Origin: Rhodospirillales bacterium
GTDB taxonomy: Bacteria; Pseudomonadota; Alphaproteobacteria; Rhodospirillales; Casp-alpha2
Direction of reading: 5' to 3'
Assembly: GCA_018664265.1 (NCBI GenBank)
Contig: JABJOR010000275.1
Span: forward strand, 1 to 6,486
Length of the DNA: 6,486 nucleotides
The position numbers and the translations under genes are program-made. This document shows, in pieces, positions 1 through 6,296 of this stretch (its first letter is position 1; the number at the start of each line of letters is the position of its first letter). The notes below the pieces were generated by a model that ran no database searches, was not told where the DNA came from, and saw only the letters and a list, made by a program, of their open reading frames with translations.

Positions 1-788
1 CGATCAACACTTATCCAGAAGCCGGTAATCTCGGTCCCTGGCACAAGGCAATTGATGATGCGGCGAGTCATGGTGCGGACGCGGTTATTCTGGCAGACAT
101 TGGGTTGCTGGATTACGCGGCGCAGGAACATCCTGATTTGCGCCGCCATCTTTCGGTGCAGGCCTCGGCGTCCAATCCGGAAGCCATCAATTTCTATGTC
201 GATACCTTTGGTGTGCAACGCGTAGTCTTGCCGCGTGTGCTGACGATCCCCGAGATTACAAAGCTCAACAAACTGATCAATGTGCAAACAGAAGTCTTCG
301 CCTTTGGTGGATTGTGTGTCATGGCCGAAGGGCGGTGTGCGCTGTCATCTTATATAACCGGAGAATCTCCGAACATGAACGGGGTGTGCTCCCCAGCCAG
401 CCATGTGCGCTATGAAGATGAAGGCGATCGATTGGTTTCACGCCTTGGTGATTTCACCATTAATGCTTTCTCGCCTGAAGAAAAAGCCGGGTATCCAACC
501 TTGTGCAAGGGCCGTTTCAAAGCCCGTGACAAGGTGTCCTACTTGTTTGAAGAGCCAACCAGTTTGAACGTTGTAGATATGCTGCCAGAATTGGTAGCGG
601 CTGGGGTGACAGCGTTGAAGATTGAAGGCCGCCAACGCGGGCGTGCCTACATTGCTCAGGTGGTTTCCTCATTCCGTAAAGCGGTTGATGCACAAGCCGC
701 AGGGCTACCTGCGCCGGAGCTGGATTTGGCATCCATTACCGAAGGCCAGCAAAATACCGTTGGCGCTTATGATAAAACCTGGCGATGA
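1..788 (+). CDS. ubiU: UbiU, O2-independent ubiquinone biosynthesis protein (peptidase U32 family), 5' truncated by window edge
   Basis: UbiU forms a heterodimer with UbiV that is needed for the hydroxylation steps of ubiquinone synthesis without oxygen; it is a U32-family protein that is not thought to act as a peptidase. The reading frame is open from base 3 to the TGA at 786-788 (261 residues seen). By comparison with E. coli UbiU (331 residues, recalled) about 64 N-terminal residues lie left of the window. Near-identical blocks include SVQASA, RVVLPRVL, GYPTLCKGR, EEPTSLN and KIEGRQR. Four cysteines with spacing C-x6-C-x16-C-x38-C match the E. coli 4Fe-4S ligands C169, C176, C193 and C232 exactly, so a cluster-binding protein is expected. 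ubiV follows 21 bases downstream on the same strand, and ubiT would be expected upstream, though it is not visible. No promoter is in view. The family call is very secure; function is inferred from orthology. Confidence 0.96.
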   Translation, partial: INTYPEAGNLGPWHKAIDDAASHGADAVILADIGLLDYAAQEHPDLRRHLSVQASASNPEAINFYVDTFGVQRVVLPRVLTIPEITKLNKLINVQTEVFAFGGLCVMAEGRCALSSYITGESPNMNGVCSPASHVRYEDEGDRLVSRLGDFTINAFSPEEKAGYPTLCKGRFKARDKVSYLFEEPTSLNVVDMLPELVAAGVTALKIEGRQRGRAYIAQVVSSFRKAVDAQAAGLPAPELDLASITEGQQNTVGAYDKTWR

Positions 789-809
789 TTTAAAGTGGAT
801 ATTTGATTG

Positions 810-1730
810 ATGAAAAACAGCAAGTTAACGCTGGGCCCGGTTATGTTTAACTGGAAACCGGAAGAGTGGCGGGATTTTTATTTCCGTATGGCGGACGAGT
901 CCTGTGTTGATACAGTTTGTGTCGGCGAGGTTGTGTGTTCCAAGCGCGAACCATTCTTTACCCCTCTCATTCCAGAAATTGTCGAACGTTTGCAGCAATC
1001 CGGTAAGGAAGTGGTGCTTTCGACGCTGGCACTAATCATGTCAAAGCGCGATATGACAACGGTTCGTGATATAACAGCTATGGATGATATTCTGATTGAA
1101 GCCAATGATGTTTCTGCGCTCTCGTTGTTAAAAGGGAAACCGCATGTCATTGGACCTTTTGCTAATATTTATAATGAAGGTACTCTTGGTTTTTTGAGCC
1201 GAAATGGTGCAACCCGAATTGCTTTGCCTGTAGAGCTGTCGCTTGAGTCCATCTCGTCACTCGCAGCAAATCGCGGCGATGTGGAGTTGGAAGTCTTTGC
1301 TTACGGTCGGCTTCCACTGGCTATATCTGCACGGTGCTATCACGCCCGTAGCCATGGCCTGACCAAGGATAGCTGCCTGTATGTTTGTGACAAAGATGTG
1401 GACGGTATGGATGTGGATACGCTTGATGGCGATCCGTTTCTGGTGGTCAATGGCTTGCAGACGCTTTCATATAACTGCAACAATTTCATCCATGAGCTGC
1501 CCAAACTCGCAGCCGCCGGGATCAGCCATTTCCGCCTGTCCCCGCACAGCTGGGATATGGTCAAGGTCGCACAGGCATTTCGCGATGTGCTCGACGGCAA
1601 AATTGATGCACAGGAAGCCGATGACATCCTTGATGATCTCAGCGACGGCATGCCTTCCTCCAACGGCTATCTTTATGGCCGCGAAGGAATGCAATACACC
1701 GACCAGATCGCAAGCGGCGACGTCGAGTAA
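810..1730 (+). CDS. ubiV: UbiV, O2-independent ubiquinone biosynthesis protein (peptidase U32 family)
   Basis: UbiV is the cytosolic partner of UbiU in anaerobic ubiquinone synthesis. The complete gene encodes 306 residues, slightly longer than E. coli UbiV (about 292). Family blocks are LGPV near the N-terminus, GEVVCSKR, VLSTLAL, IEAND, PVELS, VFAYGRLPLA and SARC. The four 4Fe-4S ligands are C43, C176, C189 and C193; the late three have C-x12-C-x3-C spacing, the same as E. coli C180, C193 and C197. The C-terminal NGY...GREGM stretch is also family-like. I chose the ATG at 810 over an in-frame TTG at 807; a weak Shine-Dalgarno-like AAGTGGA lies at 793-799. The gene sits 21 bases after ubiU, so the two are almost certainly co-transcribed. 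In relatives these genes belong to the anaerobic respiration programme, but the regulatory region is not in this window. Confidence 0.95.
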   Translation: MKNSKLTLGPVMFNWKPEEWRDFYFRMADESCVDTVCVGEVVCSKREPFFTPLIPEIVERLQQSGKEVVLSTLALIMSKRDMTTVRDITAMDDILIEANDVSALSLLKGKPHVIGPFANIYNEGTLGFLSRNGATRIALPVELSLESISSLAANRGDVELEVFAYGRLPLAISARCYHARSHGLTKDSCLYVCDKDVDGMDVDTLDGDPFLVVNGLQTLSYNCNNFIHELPKLAAAGISHFRLSPHSWDMVKVAQAFRDVLDGKIDAQEADDILDDLSDGMPSSNGYLYGREGMQYTDQIASGDVE

Positions 1731-1736
1731 AACTTC

Positions 1737-2483
1737 TTACAAGTTAGCTGCCAGGAAATCCTTGAAGGCTTCCCAGGACTGTTCATCCGCAACCTGTCGA
1801 TAACGCTTCGATCCGAACACAGTGAATGCATGGGGCGCACCGGAATAGACCTGCACCTCATAGCTGGTGCCGTTGGCTTCCAATTGCTCCGTCAGGCTCG
1901 CAACATCTTTCATGGTTACGGATGTGTCCGCACCACCATGGGCTACCAACATGGGAGGCGTATCTGCGGGGTAGCTTTGTCCTTCCGGCGTTGCCAGTCC
2001 ACCGTGGAATGTTGTGTACCCGGCTATGGTGCCAGCTTTGCCTGACCGTGCCAACTCAAGCGTAGCTGCGCCGCCAAAACAATAACCCATAACAACTGTC
2101 TTGCCGGCACTGAACATTCTTGCTTGAGCGAGGCTGCCTAAAAGGCGTTCGCGCATTGTCTCGCGGTCTTTATAGAGGCTACCCGTAGCGGCTTTTTTAG
2201 CTTCCGTTGTCTGGGGGCGGTTGTCTTTGCCATAGATATCAAGTGCAAAGGCATCATAGCCAAGTTCGGCCAGCATATCGGCGCGTTTTACTTCATAATC
2301 CGTCAGGCCATCCCAGTCATGAATGATCAGGACTAGCCCTTTTGAAGGCCCGGAAGCATGGGCGCCATACCCTTCATACGGCATGCCGTTTACGGTGTAA
2401 TCAATACTTTCACCAGCTTGGATAGATTGAAAGGGAAATGCGATAAACACTCCCAGCACAAAAAATAGTACAAGTTTTTTCAT
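1737..2483 (-). CDS. Exported dienelactone hydrolase family protein (alpha/beta hydrolase)
   Basis: A 248-residue alpha/beta hydrolase of the dienelactone hydrolase (DLH) family. Residues 1-23 form a signal peptide: MKK, a hydrophobic core (LVLFFVLGVFIAF), then SIQA with likely cleavage after A23, so the mature enzyme should be periplasmic. The family fold is visible as VLIIHDWDGL (51-60), LGYDAFALDIYG (74-85) and the nucleophile elbow GYCFGG (133-138). The predicted triad is C135, D186 (in HGGAD) and H218 (in APHAF), in the usual order and spacing. A cysteine nucleophile is typical of DLH and unlike the serine of most alpha/beta hydrolases. The start at 2483 is set by a strong GGAGG at 2489-2493, five bases upstream; the frame stays open to 2522 but those earlier starts lack such a site. 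No aromatic-degradation genes are nearby, so true dienelactone substrate use is doubtful; the natural ester or lactone substrate is unknown. The gene is monocistronic as seen, converging on ubiV. Confidence 0.9.
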   Translation of the reverse strand: MKKLVLFFVLGVFIAFPFQSIQAGESIDYTVNGMPYEGYGAHASGPSKGLVLIIHDWDGLTDYEVKRADMLAELGYDAFALDIYGKDNRPQTTEAKKAATGSLYKDRETMRERLLGSLAQARMFSAGKTVVMGYCFGGAATLELARSGKAGTIAGYTTFHGGLATPEGQSYPADTPPMLVAHGGADTSVTMKDVASLTEQLEANGTSYEVQVYSGAPHAFTVFGSKRYRQVADEQSWEAFKDFLAANL

Positions 2484-2485
2484 TG

Positions 2486-2493
2486 TTTCCTCC
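2486..2493 (-). promoter_or_regulatory. Strong Shine-Dalgarno site for the DLH-family gene
   Basis: On the minus strand the sequence reads GGAGGAAA, with GGAGG five bases before the ATG at 2483-2481. This is the best ribosome-binding site in the window. It decides the start codon, because the frame remains open for 13 further codons upstream with two other ATGs and no comparable site, and because starting here places a clean signal peptide at the N-terminus. Confidence 0.85.
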
Positions 2494-2528
2494 ATGTAGT
2501 ATTGTTGGATTTTCATATACACTTATGT

Positions 2529-2540
2529 TAATTATAATTA
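2529..2540 (-). promoter_or_regulatory. Candidate -10 box and palindrome upstream of the DLH gene
   Basis: The perfect palindrome TAATTATAATTA contains an exact TATAAT on the minus strand (2536 down to 2531). Transcription from it would start near 2524, giving a leader of about 40 bases to the ATG at 2483. The best -35 at 17-bp spacing (CTTATA, 2559 to 2554) matches only three of six consensus positions. In DNA this AT-rich chance hits are common, so the call is tentative; the palindrome could equally be an operator. Confidence 0.35.
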
Positions 2541-2804
2541 TTAATTTTGTTAATATAAGAAATATTGAATTTTTATTTAAATAAAACAATAAAATTTTAA
2601 TAACATTATTTCAAATTCTACAGTTTAAATTTTTAATGTAAATGATTTGCACTTGTCGGTGTATGATTGTAATTACTGCATCTGAAAATAAATAAAATTA
2701 AAATAATTGAGCAAAGTTAAGTCAAGTTGGGCGAAAACAAGACAAAATAAAAAAATTATACGCTCAGTATAGCATATGTTATGGGGATACGGGGAAATCA
2801 AGAG

Positions 2805-5315
2805 ATGCCAGAAGAATTTACCGTTGGAGATATCGCCCAGCGGCAGGTGTTAAATTGTAGTCCTGATCTGTGCATTGCTGATGCTGCTCAGAAGATGCGA
2901 GAATCTGCATGCAGTTCAATCATTGTCATGGTCAATGGAATACCTGAGGGTATTTGGACTGAACGGGATGCCCTGTCTATTGATTTTTCCGACCTGTCTC
3001 TGATCGAACGGCCAATTTCGGAGGTCATGAGTACTCCATTAAAAACAATCAGTAATTCTACGTCTCTTTCAAAAGCAGCGGTGAAGCTAAGAAAACTAGG
3101 GCTTCGCCATTTTCTGGTTCTTGATGATGATGAAAATTTTGTCGGAATGGTCAGTCAAACCGATATTATTCTTAATCAATCCGTTGATCATTTTCTGGAC
3201 TTGCGGCAAGTGGGGTCTGCATTACGCCAACCACTGGTTATGGTGGAAGGAACGGCTTCACTGAGCGAAGTTGTTCGCAAGATGCAAGAATTTCATAGCG
3301 ACGCTGCTGTTGTTGATGATATTGACGGCAAGGGCTACGGAATCATAACTGAACGTGATATTATAAGGCTTACCGCAGAGCGCAGAATATCAGAAACTGC
3401 ACATGAAATTGCCAGCCGCCCACTGATAACTATTCCGGTTTCTGCAGCTCTTGTACGGGCGAAGGATTTACTGGAAAAACAAAAATTTCGTCATGTCGGC
3501 GTTACAGGTAACAATGGCGGGCTGCTGGGGTTGTTATCATTTTCAGATATTTTGGAAAGTATTCAATATAACTATGTCAGTAAGCTCGAAGAAGCTGTCA
3601 AAGAACGTGACAATGCCCTTCTACGATCAGAAGAAAACCTGAAGCTGGCACACAAGGTTATCGATGCTGCGCCTGATGCAATTATGATTGTTAGTGCGGA
3701 TGGCAAAATCGAAACAGTCAACCCGGCCTTTACGACTTTGACAGAATATCTACCACACGAAGTGATTGGCAAGAACCCCAGCATCCTGGCATCCGGGGCC
3801 CATGATAAAGAATTTTATAGTGATATGTGGCGTGTATTGCATGAGACTGGCTCATGGAGAGGGGAAGTCTGGAATCGCCGAAAATCTGGCGGCACATTTC
3901 CTGAATGGCTCTCCATAACGGTGATTCGGGATGAAATGGATAATATCAGCCGTTATGCTTCCATTTTTTCTGACATATCAGAACGCAAGGAAAAGGAAGA
4001 GCGGATCAAGAATCTTGCTTATTTCGATGTTCTGACAGGGCTGCCCAATCGGCAACTTTTTAATGATCGTTTGGCACAATCTGTTTCCAGCACAATGCAT
4101 CAGGATACCTTGGCGGCGCTGCTCGTTCTTAATCTTGATTTATTTAAGCGCATTAATGATTCATTTGGCCATTACACGGGTGACCGTGTTTTGGAAGTTA
4201 TTTCTCAACGATTGAAATTATTAGTCCGCAGTGAAGATACTCTCTCAAGGCTTTCTGGTGATGAATTTGCAATCTTAATGCCGATTGTTGATGCCAGCAA
4301 TGAGGCTATCAATCTTGCCAGACGGATCGTTGATGAGGTCAGTATCCCGATCGATGTCGAAGACCGAGAGATTTTTTTAACCGCCAGTGTTGGTGTTGCG
4401 CTTTGTCCGGATGATGGCATTGAGGCTGAAATTCTTTTGAAGAATGCATTTGCCGCCACGCATCGAGCTAAAAAAATTGGACGTAATTGTTACCAGCTTT
4501 ATTCATCCTCATTGAATGCTCTTGCTGTGGAGCGGATGGAAATGGAGACTTTTCTGCGCCGGGCACCTGAGAAAAACGAATTCCATCTCGAATACCAACC
4601 CAAGGTGGATATGTTAAAGGGACGGGTCGCCGGGGTTGAGGCTCTTGTGCGCTGGAACCACCCCATGCTGGGAAGGGTTATGCCATCGGATTTCATCCAG
4701 TTGGCAGAAGATATCGGCATGATACATGTGATGGGTGAATGGGTGCTGCGCGAATCCTGCCGCCAGGCTACGGAATGGAGCAACAAGGGCTTCGACCCTA
4801 TGCATGTGGCTGTGAATGTTTCTGCACGGCAATTTGAACGGGGTAATTTCCTGAACATCGTAAAGGATACATTGAATGTATCAGGACTGGCCCCTGAAAA
4901 TCTGGAGCTGGAGCTCACTGAAAGTACCCTGATGGAAAACATGGAAGATGTCATTTCCATTTTAGGGGAGCTACGTAACATTGGCGTAAAGGTTTCAATC
5001 GATGATTTTGGTACGGGCTATTCCAGTCTGAGTTACTTGAAACGTATGCCTATTGATTGTTTGAAAATCGATCAGAGCTTCGTCAGTGATATGGATAATA
5101 ATGAAGATGATGCCTCTATTGTTTCAACAATTATTGCTATGGCCCGCTCTCTCAATATGAGCGTAATTGCGGAAGGTGTTGAAACTAAAGCTCAATTGGG
5201 CCTTCTCGCTGAGCAGGGATGTGAAGAGATACAAGGCTATTTGATCAGTCGTCCGGTATCATCAAGTGATATTGAAACAATGCTTGATCGTGATTTACTT
5301 GGCGAATTTCGGTAA
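2805..5315 (+). CDS. Cytosolic c-di-GMP turnover protein: four CBS domains, PAS, degenerate GGDEF, intact EAL
   Basis: An 836-residue protein with no signal peptide or membrane helix. Approximate order: CBS at 6-62, 71-126, 134-192 and 197-253 (two Bateman pairs; WTERDA, SQTDII, TERDII and SFSDIL mark the domain ends), a charged coiled-coil linker 256-282, PAS about 278-393, GGDEF 406-568, EAL 578-826. The GGDEF signature reads SGDEF (484-488). The usual metal-binding DLD reads NLD, with N443 for the first Asp, so cyclase activity is doubtful. The product-inhibition site RSED (475-478) is kept five residues upstream. EAL residues are complete: E612 in EAL, N671, ELTES 703-707, D733-D734 in DDFGTGYSS, K754, E790 and Q810, so c-di-GMP hydrolysis to pGpG is expected. 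CBS pairs usually bind adenine nucleotides; the PAS ligand is unknown. The start is uncertain: ATG 2805 has GGGGA at 2791-2795, while in-frame ATG 2781 (eight residues longer) has no site. Function is inferred. Confidence 0.95.
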   Translation: MPEEFTVGDIAQRQVLNCSPDLCIADAAQKMRESACSSIIVMVNGIPEGIWTERDALSIDFSDLSLIERPISEVMSTPLKTISNSTSLSKAAVKLRKLGLRHFLVLDDDENFVGMVSQTDIILNQSVDHFLDLRQVGSALRQPLVMVEGTASLSEVVRKMQEFHSDAAVVDDIDGKGYGIITERDIIRLTAERRISETAHEIASRPLITIPVSAALVRAKDLLEKQKFRHVGVTGNNGGLLGLLSFSDILESIQYNYVSKLEEAVKERDNALLRSEENLKLAHKVIDAAPDAIMIVSADGKIETVNPAFTTLTEYLPHEVIGKNPSILASGAHDKEFYSDMWRVLHETGSWRGEVWNRRKSGGTFPEWLSITVIRDEMDNISRYASIFSDISERKEKEERIKNLAYFDVLTGLPNRQLFNDRLAQSVSSTMHQDTLAALLVLNLDLFKRINDSFGHYTGDRVLEVISQRLKLLVRSEDTLSRLSGDEFAILMPIVDASNEAINLARRIVDEVSIPIDVEDREIFLTASVGVALCPDDGIEAEILLKNAFAATHRAKKIGRNCYQLYSSSLNALAVERMEMETFLRRAPEKNEFHLEYQPKVDMLKGRVAGVEALVRWNHPMLGRVMPSDFIQLAEDIGMIHVMGEWVLRESCRQATEWSNKGFDPMHVAVNVSARQFERGNFLNIVKDTLNVSGLAPENLELELTESTLMENMEDVISILGELRNIGVKVSIDDFGTGYSSLSYLKRMPIDCLKIDQSFVSDMDNNEDDASIVSTIIAMARSLNMSVIAEGVETKAQLGLLAEQGCEEIQGYLISRPVSSSDIETMLDRDLLGEFR

Positions 5316-5319
5316 TTAC
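5312..5319. other. Abutting stop codons of two convergent genes within a palindrome
   Basis: The TAA of the c-di-GMP gene (5313-5315) and the TAA of the transporter gene on the opposite strand (5318-5316) touch with no base between them, forming the 8-bp palindrome GTAATTAC. There is no room for a terminator between the genes, and I see no GC-rich hairpin with a T-run in the ends of either gene. Confidence 0.85.
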
Positions 5320-6176
5320 ATTGCTAAAAATCCGACACCGCTGAAAATAGCAATGATCCCTGCCCATTGTGGGAGGGTGATAACTTCTTTTAAAAAAACT
5401 CTTGCAAGTAGTACCGTAACGGCGCCAAAGGCGGATGCAGCAACTGCAGCCATTTCCGCATTTTGTAAATGGCCTGCTGCAAAGAGGCAAATGTAGCCAG
5501 TTGAATCAATAATCCCCTGTACGCAAAACAAAGGCCACCACTTTATAGGCAGGTTCAATTTTTGTGATTTGTTGAAAAACATCAGGCAGAGCAGAGATGC
5601 AAGGCTGATATATCTGGCCAACCATGTTGTTTGAACTTCGCCATAAATTGGTACTGCTTGTTGGCCGAACAGGATAGTTATGGCAAACAAGAAAGAGGCC
5701 GTTACAGCAATTGCAACTGTCTTTCGATTATAGGATTTGTCATGGTGCTTAGGGTCATTGCTTACCGGGCTATAGCGGGCAACTGTGAGTACGCCCGTGA
5801 GGATAACGCCGGTAGCTAGCCAGTCTTCCGGGGAAGGACGAACCCCCATTGCGAGTGCGAATAAAACAGAAAACCCTGGGTAACCGCCGACAATGGGTGA
5901 AACCACACTGATTGGGCCACGGATTATAGATTGGTAGAACAGTAATGTTGAAGCCATCGTTCCAATACCTGTGCCGACAATAAGCCAGGATGATGACCAG
6001 TTCCAGACAATAGGCATGTCCGTTACATAGACATAAATGGTCAGGAAAACAGCCCCGCTGAGTAACATGCCCAGCAGAGCATTGAAATGATCAGTTCCTC
6101 GGCCTGTGAAACGGGCTATAAAATCCGATCCGCCCCACCCAATGGCTGTTATGGCCCCTAAAAACCCCGCATTCAT
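5316..6176 (-). CDS. EamA/DMT-superfamily integral membrane transporter
   Basis: A 286-residue inner-membrane protein built as two EamA repeats of five helices. Likely membrane segments: 3-21, 31-51, 64-84, 90-111, 119-135, then a charged cytosolic loop (about 136-152, with DPKHHDK), 154-176, 184-201, 212-234, 242-262 and 268-286. Family signs are GPISVVSPI (87-95) ending repeat one, VRPSPEDWLATG (112-123) before helix five, and ASAFGAVTVLLAR followed by KEVITLPQWAG (263-273) in repeat two. Length and ten helices are typical of drug/metabolite transporters. DMT members export or import amino acids, metabolites or drugs; nothing here reveals the substrate. The ATG at 6176 has only a weak AAAGG at 6188-6192 (11 bases away). 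The gene is monocistronic as seen, abutting the c-di-GMP gene tail to tail and divergent from the gene at 6297. Confidence 0.92.
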   Translation of the reverse strand: MNAGFLGAITAIGWGGSDFIARFTGRGTDHFNALLGMLLSGAVFLTIYVYVTDMPIVWNWSSSWLIVGTGIGTMASTLLFYQSIIRGPISVVSPIVGGYPGFSVLFALAMGVRPSPEDWLATGVILTGVLTVARYSPVSNDPKHHDKSYNRKTVAIAVTASFLFAITILFGQQAVPIYGEVQTTWLARYISLASLLCLMFFNKSQKLNLPIKWWPLFCVQGIIDSTGYICLFAAGHLQNAEMAAVAASAFGAVTVLLARVFLKEVITLPQWAGIIAIFSGVGFLAM

Positions 6177-6198
6177 GTGTTTTCATGCCTTTATTTTG

Positions 6199-6219
6199 TA
6201 TAACTAAGTATTTGTTATA
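6199..6219. repeat. Inverted repeat (6-9-6) overlapping the transporter's -10 region, possible operator
   Basis: TATAAC at 6199-6204 and its exact reverse complement GTTATA at 6214-6219 flank a 9-base spacer, giving a 21-bp dyad. The right arm coincides with the candidate -10 box of the transporter gene and the left arm lies just past the predicted start site, a classic position for a repressor. A related TTGTTA is repeated at 6212-6217 and 6233-6238, 21 bp apart. No regulator gene is adjacent to suggest the binding protein. Confidence 0.35.
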
Positions 6220-6241
6220 TAAATATAATTGCTTGTTACAA
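6214..6241 (-). promoter_or_regulatory. Candidate sigma-70-type promoter of the EamA transporter gene
   Basis: Read on the minus strand, TTGTAA (6241 to 6236, four of six -35 matches) is followed by a 16-bp spacer and TATAAC (6219 to 6214, five of six -10 matches). Transcription would start near 6207, giving a leader of about 30 bases before the ATG at 6176. This is the best-spaced promoter I found in the window, but it is a match by eye in AT-rich DNA. Confidence 0.45.
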
Positions 6242-6249
6242 AGCCATAA

Positions 6250-6255
6250 TATGAT
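6250..6255 (+). promoter_or_regulatory. Weak candidate -10 box for the gene starting at 6297
   Basis: TATGAT (five of six consensus positions) lies about 40 bases before the start codon at 6297. The nearest -35-like element, TTGCTT at 6229-6234, has poor identity and a short 15-bp spacer. The location in a divergent intergenic region supports a promoter here, but the exact boxes are uncertain. Confidence 0.25.
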
Positions 6256-6296
6256 AGTTTTACGATGCTGAGGAAAGCAATAATTTGGAGAGCATT

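Larger units (their letters stand above)
2484..2804. promoter_or_regulatory. AT-rich divergent intergenic region between the DLH gene and the c-di-GMP gene
   Basis: About 320 bases without a gene, serving as the divergent upstream region of both neighbours. Hand count gives 43 G/C in 2521-2760 (18%), and only 12 of 120 in 2521-2640. It contains a 12-bp perfect palindrome TAATTATAATTA at 2529-2540, an inverted pair ATTAA/TTAAT at 2540-2544 and 2550-2554, a repeated ATGATT at 2642-2647 and 2663-2668 (21 bp apart, two helical turns), and a GTAATTAC palindrome at 2669-2676. No tRNA-like or stable GC hairpin structure is evident. A rightward promoter for the c-di-GMP gene must lie here, but I could not pick one convincing -35/-10 pair. 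Such low GC suggests curved DNA or binding by a nucleoid protein. Confidence 0.6.

Noticed and set aside
1731..1745. AACTT-CTTAC-AAGTT hairpin at the ubiV/DLH junction as a terminator
   Set aside because: The stem is only five mostly A-T pairs, no T-run follows on either strand, and it overlaps the end of the DLH coding sequence; too weak to call.
1381..1803. 140-codon plus-strand frame across the end of ubiV and into the DLH gene
   Set aside because: It is out of frame with ubiV, which matches its family over its whole length, and the product is Met/Trp/Cys-rich with no family features.
2484..2522. Upstream in-frame ATGs extending the DLH-family protein by 13 residues
   Set aside because: They would bury the signal peptide behind a polar extension and lack a Shine-Dalgarno site, whereas the ATG at 2483 has GGAGG at ideal distance.
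2700..2773. TTGA...TCAA at 2707-2725 as an FNR/CRP-type site, and TATAGC at 2768-2773 as the c-di-GMP gene's -10 box
   Set aside because: The half-site spacing of 11 bases does not fit FNR (4) or CRP (6), and no acceptable -35 hexamer lies 16-18 bases before TATAGC.
2776..2853. 25-codon ORF overlapping the start of the c-di-GMP gene, considered as a leader peptide
   Set aside because: There is no ribosome-binding site before its ATG, the peptide has no repeated regulatory codons, and no alternative hairpins are visible; probably chance.
4499..4981. 160-codon open frame on the minus strand opposite the EAL domain
   Set aside because: It lies wholly within the well-supported GGDEF-EAL gene, has a low-complexity Ser/Arg-rich product typical of antisense shadows, and shows no recognisable domain.
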